From the NCBI RefSeq assembly GCF_040151475.1, contig NZ_JBDKWG010000097.1, positions 1 to 64,000 of the forward strand: DNA of 64,000 bases, read 5' to 3'. The stretch comes from CAXBNB01 sp040151475 (GTDB lineage Bacteria; Bacteroidota; Bacteroidia; Cytophagales; Cyclobacteriaceae). Shown here in pieces: positions 61,425 through 64,000 of the stretch (positions are counted from its first letter, which is position 1; each line of letters starts with the position of its first letter). The position numbers and the translations under genes are program-made. The notes under the pieces were generated by a model. That model made no database searches. It was not told where the DNA came from and saw nothing but the letters and a program-made list of their open reading frames with translations.

Positions 61425-62420
61425 ATGAGTAGATATTATTACCTAACCATTTTCCTTTTTCTCTCATTTAACCTGTTTTCACAAGAGAATATCAAGTGGG
61501 ACGATGTGAAGTCTAAGGATTGGCCATCGGAATGCGAAGTGGTGAAGATTCCTTCTAGTGTGGACAAGGAAAAACAACATGCCTACTTCTACAAAAGTAA
61601 AAGTGACAAGACCAGGCCCCTTATTGTCAGTTTGCATACGTGGAGCGGTGGTTATGATCAGAAGGATACCCTTTCGTGGCAATGCATTAATAAGGACTAT
61701 AATTACATACACCCAGATTTCAGAGGGTCAAACAATACGTTTGAAGCATGTGGAAGTGCTTTGGTTTTAAGCGATATCGATGATGCCATAGACTATGCCA
61801 TAAAAAATGGCAATGTTGACCTCAACGAAATTCACATCACCGGCGTGAGTGGAGGGGGATATACTACGCTGCTCGCTTATATGCAGACAAAACATCAAAT
61901 CAAGACTTTTACTGCGTGGGCTTCTATTTCAAACTTGATCGATTGGTACTATGAATCGGAGGGTCGAAAAAACAAATACTCCAGAGATATTGCCCTTGCT
62001 ACTACCGGACAAAAATTTGATAAAAAGAACTACCATATCGATATAGAAGAAGCGAAAAGGAGGTCACCCTTTTTTATGGAAACTCCAGTTGAAAAGCGAA
62101 TGAAAAGCAAACTGTATATTTATGCTGGAGTACACGATGGATATACTGGCTCTGTTCCGATCACGCATTCAATTAATTTTTATAATAAAACAGTCAAGGA
62201 CATTGACAATGCTGAGTCCAAAGCACTAATTTCAAATGAAGATATTATTGACTTACTGACCTATAGAGGATTTGCTACTGTCAACGGTTCGATAGGTGGG
62301 AGAGCTATTTATTACGAAAAAAACTATCAGGACAAACTACAAATCACCCTTTTTGAAGGTGGACATGAAAGGCTGGATGATTTGGCATTAAGCCTTATTG
62401 AAAAAGACATGTACAAGTAG
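61425..62420 (+). CDS. Secreted alpha/beta hydrolase (prolyl-oligopeptidase-like)
   Basis: 331 residues with a signal peptide (SFNLFSQ). The core has PLIVSLHTWSGGYDQKD with the oxyanion segment, IHITGVSGGGYTTLLAYM with the nucleophile Ser in GVSGGG, and LYIYAGVHDGYTGSVP with the acid, ending near LTLFEGGHERLDD with the His. It probably acts on esters or peptides in the periplasm. Substrate not determinable. Divergent from the giant subtilisin, with a 160-bp gap that holds no clear motif. Confidence 0.82.
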   Translation: MSRYYYLTIFLFLSFNLFSQENIKWDDVKSKDWPSECEVVKIPSSVDKEKQHAYFYKSKSDKTRPLIVSLHTWSGGYDQKDTLSWQCINKDYNYIHPDFRGSNNTFEACGSALVLSDIDDAIDYAIKNGNVDLNEIHITGVSGGGYTTLLAYMQTKHQIKTFTAWASISNLIDWYYESEGRKNKYSRDIALATTGQKFDKKNYHIDIEEAKRRSPFFMETPVEKRMKSKLYIYAGVHDGYTGSVPITHSINFYNKTVKDIDNAESKALISNEDIIDLLTYRGFATVNGSIGGRAIYYEKNYQDKLQITLFEGGHERLDDLALSLIEKDMYK

Positions 62421-62449
62421 AAGGGTATATTTTAATTTCAATCATAATG

Positions 62450-63478
62450 TCATTTATTGACATAAATATCCAATTGATCACCCTTTACACTTTCACTACT
62501 AATCAATTTTCCGAAAGTCTTAGGAGCAGCTATGCCATTGCCAAAAGTGTTTTTGGCAGTAAAAACTCTGGCTTCATCCCAAAGTCCTTCAGAAATAAAA
62601 GAATTTATCAGGCTACTACCTCCTTCCACAATCAAGGATTGTATTTTTCTTTCGTCGAGATCAAACAAGATATCCCGGATCACGTGCCCCTTACTTATTT
62701 TTTTGAAAATAAGGTTTTCAGCTATCTCGTCTTTCTTCAGATTGTAGCATACGGTTGGAATTGTCCTATCGAATAAATTAAGACTGTTGTCCAAACTTAA
62801 ATTTTTATTAATAACCAATCGGAGTGGGTTGTTGCCCTCCCAGCCCCTTACGTTAAGCGAAGGATTGTCATATTTGGCGGTATTAGTTCCTACAAGGATG
62901 GCATCTTCTTCTGCCCGCCACTTGTGTACTAGTTTTCTGGAGTATTCATTACTGATCCACTTCGAATCAAAGTTTTCTCTGGCAATAAACCCATCAGCAG
63001 TTTGTGCCCATTTTAAAATGATGTAAGGTCTCTTTTTTTCTATAGCCGAAAAGAAGCGTTTGTTTATTTCCCTACCAACTTCTTCCAACACTCCAATCTT
63101 TACCTCTATTCCAGCATGTTCGAGTTTTTTTATGCCGCCTCCATTTACCAGTGGAAAAGGATCGGTATTAGCAATCACTACTTTTTTCAGTTGATGACTA
63201 ATGAGCAAATCGGCACAAGGTGGGGTTTTGCCATAATGTACACATGGCTCTAACGTTACATAAGCAGTTGCTTCACTCAATAAAGATTGGCCTTTCACAC
63301 TGTTGACTGCATTTACTTCTGCATGAGGTTCTCCGTATTTTTGATGCCATCCTTCACCAATGATACGGTCATTATGTACAATTACACAACCCACCATTGG
63401 GTTGGGGCTTACGTTTCCCAGACCTTGTTTGGCAAGCTCAAAGGCCCGTGTCATATATTTGCTATCGTACTCACTCAT
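62450..63478 (-). CDS. ribD: Riboflavin bifunctional deaminase/reductase RibD
   Basis: 342 residues from ATG 63478; the frame opens two codons earlier at a TTG. Deaminase half: NPMVGCVIV, HAEVNAVNSV, and LEPCVHYGKTPPCADLL with zinc ligands. Reductase half from about 145: RPYIILKWAQTADGFIA, EDAILVGTNTAKYDNPSLNVR, LIVEGGSSLINSFI. It performs the second and third steps of riboflavin synthesis. Divergent from prmC with closely set promoter boxes. Confidence 0.96.
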   Translation of the reverse strand: MSEYDSKYMTRAFELAKQGLGNVSPNPMVGCVIVHNDRIIGEGWHQKYGEPHAEVNAVNSVKGQSLLSEATAYVTLEPCVHYGKTPPCADLLISHQLKKVVIANTDPFPLVNGGGIKKLEHAGIEVKIGVLEEVGREINKRFFSAIEKKRPYIILKWAQTADGFIARENFDSKWISNEYSRKLVHKWRAEEDAILVGTNTAKYDNPSLNVRGWEGNNPLRLVINKNLSLDNSLNLFDRTIPTVCYNLKKDEIAENLIFKKISKGHVIRDILFDLDERKIQSLIVEGGSSLINSFISEGLWDEARVFTAKNTFGNGIAAPKTFGKLISSESVKGDQLDIYVNK

Positions 63479-63486
63479 GTGCAAAC

Positions 63487-63514
63487 CAAAGTTATGTTTC
63501 TTTCCCTATTTTTG
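63487..63514. promoter_or_regulatory. Divergent -7 elements for ribD and prmC
   Basis: TAACTTTG on the minus strand (63494-63487) and TATTTTTG on the plus strand (63507-63514) both fit TAnnTTTG and are 12 bp apart. No -33 boxes are clear. The prmC box ends only 4 bp before the ATG, suggesting a leaderless or alternative start, so one of the two may be chance. Confidence 0.3.
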
Positions 63515-63518
63515 CCCG

Positions 63519-64000
63519 ATGCACAGTATTTTTTCCAAAGACCTTCACCTAAAAATAGCAGATCTGCTTTCTCCGGTTTATTCCAAAGACGAGCGTGAAA
63601 CTTTGGCATTTCATCTTTTAGAAAACATATTCGGATCGTCTCGAACAGATTTGTTGCTTAATTCTGCAATCAATATTTCTGAAGAAAAAAACGACTCTTT
63701 GAACCTGATAATAGACCGCTTGCTCCGTAACGAACCGATTCAACATATTTTTGGAGAAGCAGATTTCTATGGAAGAAAATTTAAAGTAAACGAACATGTA
63801 CTTGTTCCTCGTCAGGAAACGGAAGAGTTGATTCAATTAATTGTGAAAAAAAATACCTTAACTACACCTAAAATTCTGGATATTGGAACAGGATCGGGAT
63901 GTATAGCCTGTAGTTTGGCACTTGAAATTAGAAATTCAGAAGTTCATGCCTTGGATATAAGCGATCTCGCATTAGATACTGCCAGTCAAAATTCCAATGC
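63519..64000 (+). CDS. prmC: Release factor glutamine methyltransferase PrmC, 5' part
   Basis: Cut off by the window edge; about 160 residues are visible. It starts MHSIFSKDLHLKIADLLSP with a helical N-terminal domain, then PIQHIFGEADFYGRKFKVNEHVLVPRQETEELI and the SAM-binding motif ILDIGTGSGCIACSLALE, which fixes the family. The NPPY catalytic motif lies beyond the edge. It methylates the GGQ glutamine of release factors. The frame is open from 63519. Confidence 0.93.
   Translation, partial: MHSIFSKDLHLKIADLLSPVYSKDERETLAFHLLENIFGSSRTDLLLNSAINISEEKNDSLNLIIDRLLRNEPIQHIFGEADFYGRKFKVNEHVLVPRQETEELIQLIVKKNTLTTPKILDIGTGSGCIACSLALEIRNSEVHALDISDLALDTASQNSN

Overview
The window looks like chromosomal DNA of a Bacteroidota bacterium, most likely a Cytophagales-type marine or environmental gliding organism. 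Evidence: promoters of the TTTG / TAnnTTTG type; few Shine-Dalgarno sequences; a type IX secretion C-terminal sorting domain on a giant subtilisin; a FecI / FecR(DUF4974) / STN-TonB receptor trio; bacillithiol synthesis (BshC); lipoprotein carrier and FtsX-like export genes; a eukaryote-like class Ia ribonucleotide reductase; and an rpsU-xerC-hpf block. No genus can be named from the sequence alone.

Layout. 1-1.9 kb: accessory genes of unknown role (acetyltransferase-like protein plus a coupled 54-residue protein, a two-helix membrane protein) next to an attC-like hairpin. 2-6.7 kb: M81 lipoprotein, bshC, rimO. 6.8-10.9 kb: ECF sigma factor, FecR anti-sigma factor and TonB receptor, read leftwards. 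11.1-13.2 kb: a divergent lipoprotein operon (YHYH protein, YwqK/MORN-type protein, SCO1-like protein). 13.6-15.5 kb: AlkB-like dioxygenase and a secreted family-10-like glycosidase. 15.6-16.4 kb: an unusual tandem array of one intact tRNA-Arg(UCG), two GIY-YIG nuclease genes and two truncated tRNA-Arg copies. 16.4-23.8 kb: sucC, aroQ, a 150-bp MITE, xerD, pyrD, ftsK, lolA. 23.9-26.4 kb: an accessory patch with a DUF4238 gene, a sulfatase fragment broken by a 124-bp palindromic repeat, and a membrane protein, bounded by REP-like repeats. 26.5-42.1 kb: YdeP-type oxidoreductase, ABC-F protein, tandem-lobe esterase, M16 peptidase, FtsX-like permease, rbfA, a large membrane protein, and the glyA-tatC-rpiB operon. 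42.2-49.8 kb: hybrid-free sensor kinase with a single-domain response regulator, nucleoid-associated protein, ugd-rfbB sugar nucleotide genes, acyl-CoA dehydrogenase. 49.8-55.9 kb: rpsU-xerC-hpf, rplU-rpmA, nrdB-nrdA. 55.9-64 kb: giant T9SS subtilisin with six cadherin-like repeats, an alpha/beta hydrolase, ribD and the start of prmC.

Most of the window is housekeeping. The most interesting part is 15.6-16.4 kb: each GIY-YIG gene begins about 16 bp after a break in the T-loop of a tRNA-Arg gene and ends in a fresh copy of the 5' part of the same tRNA. The order of parts suggests a small mobile or tandem-amplifying unit that inserts in the tRNA T-loop and rebuilds the tRNA downstream. Secondary points of interest are the MITE with perfect inverted repeats and a 10-bp target duplication, the 124-bp REP-like doublets in the accessory patch, homologous upstream blocks before two unrelated accessory genes, and a terminator-like hairpin in the nrdBA leader.
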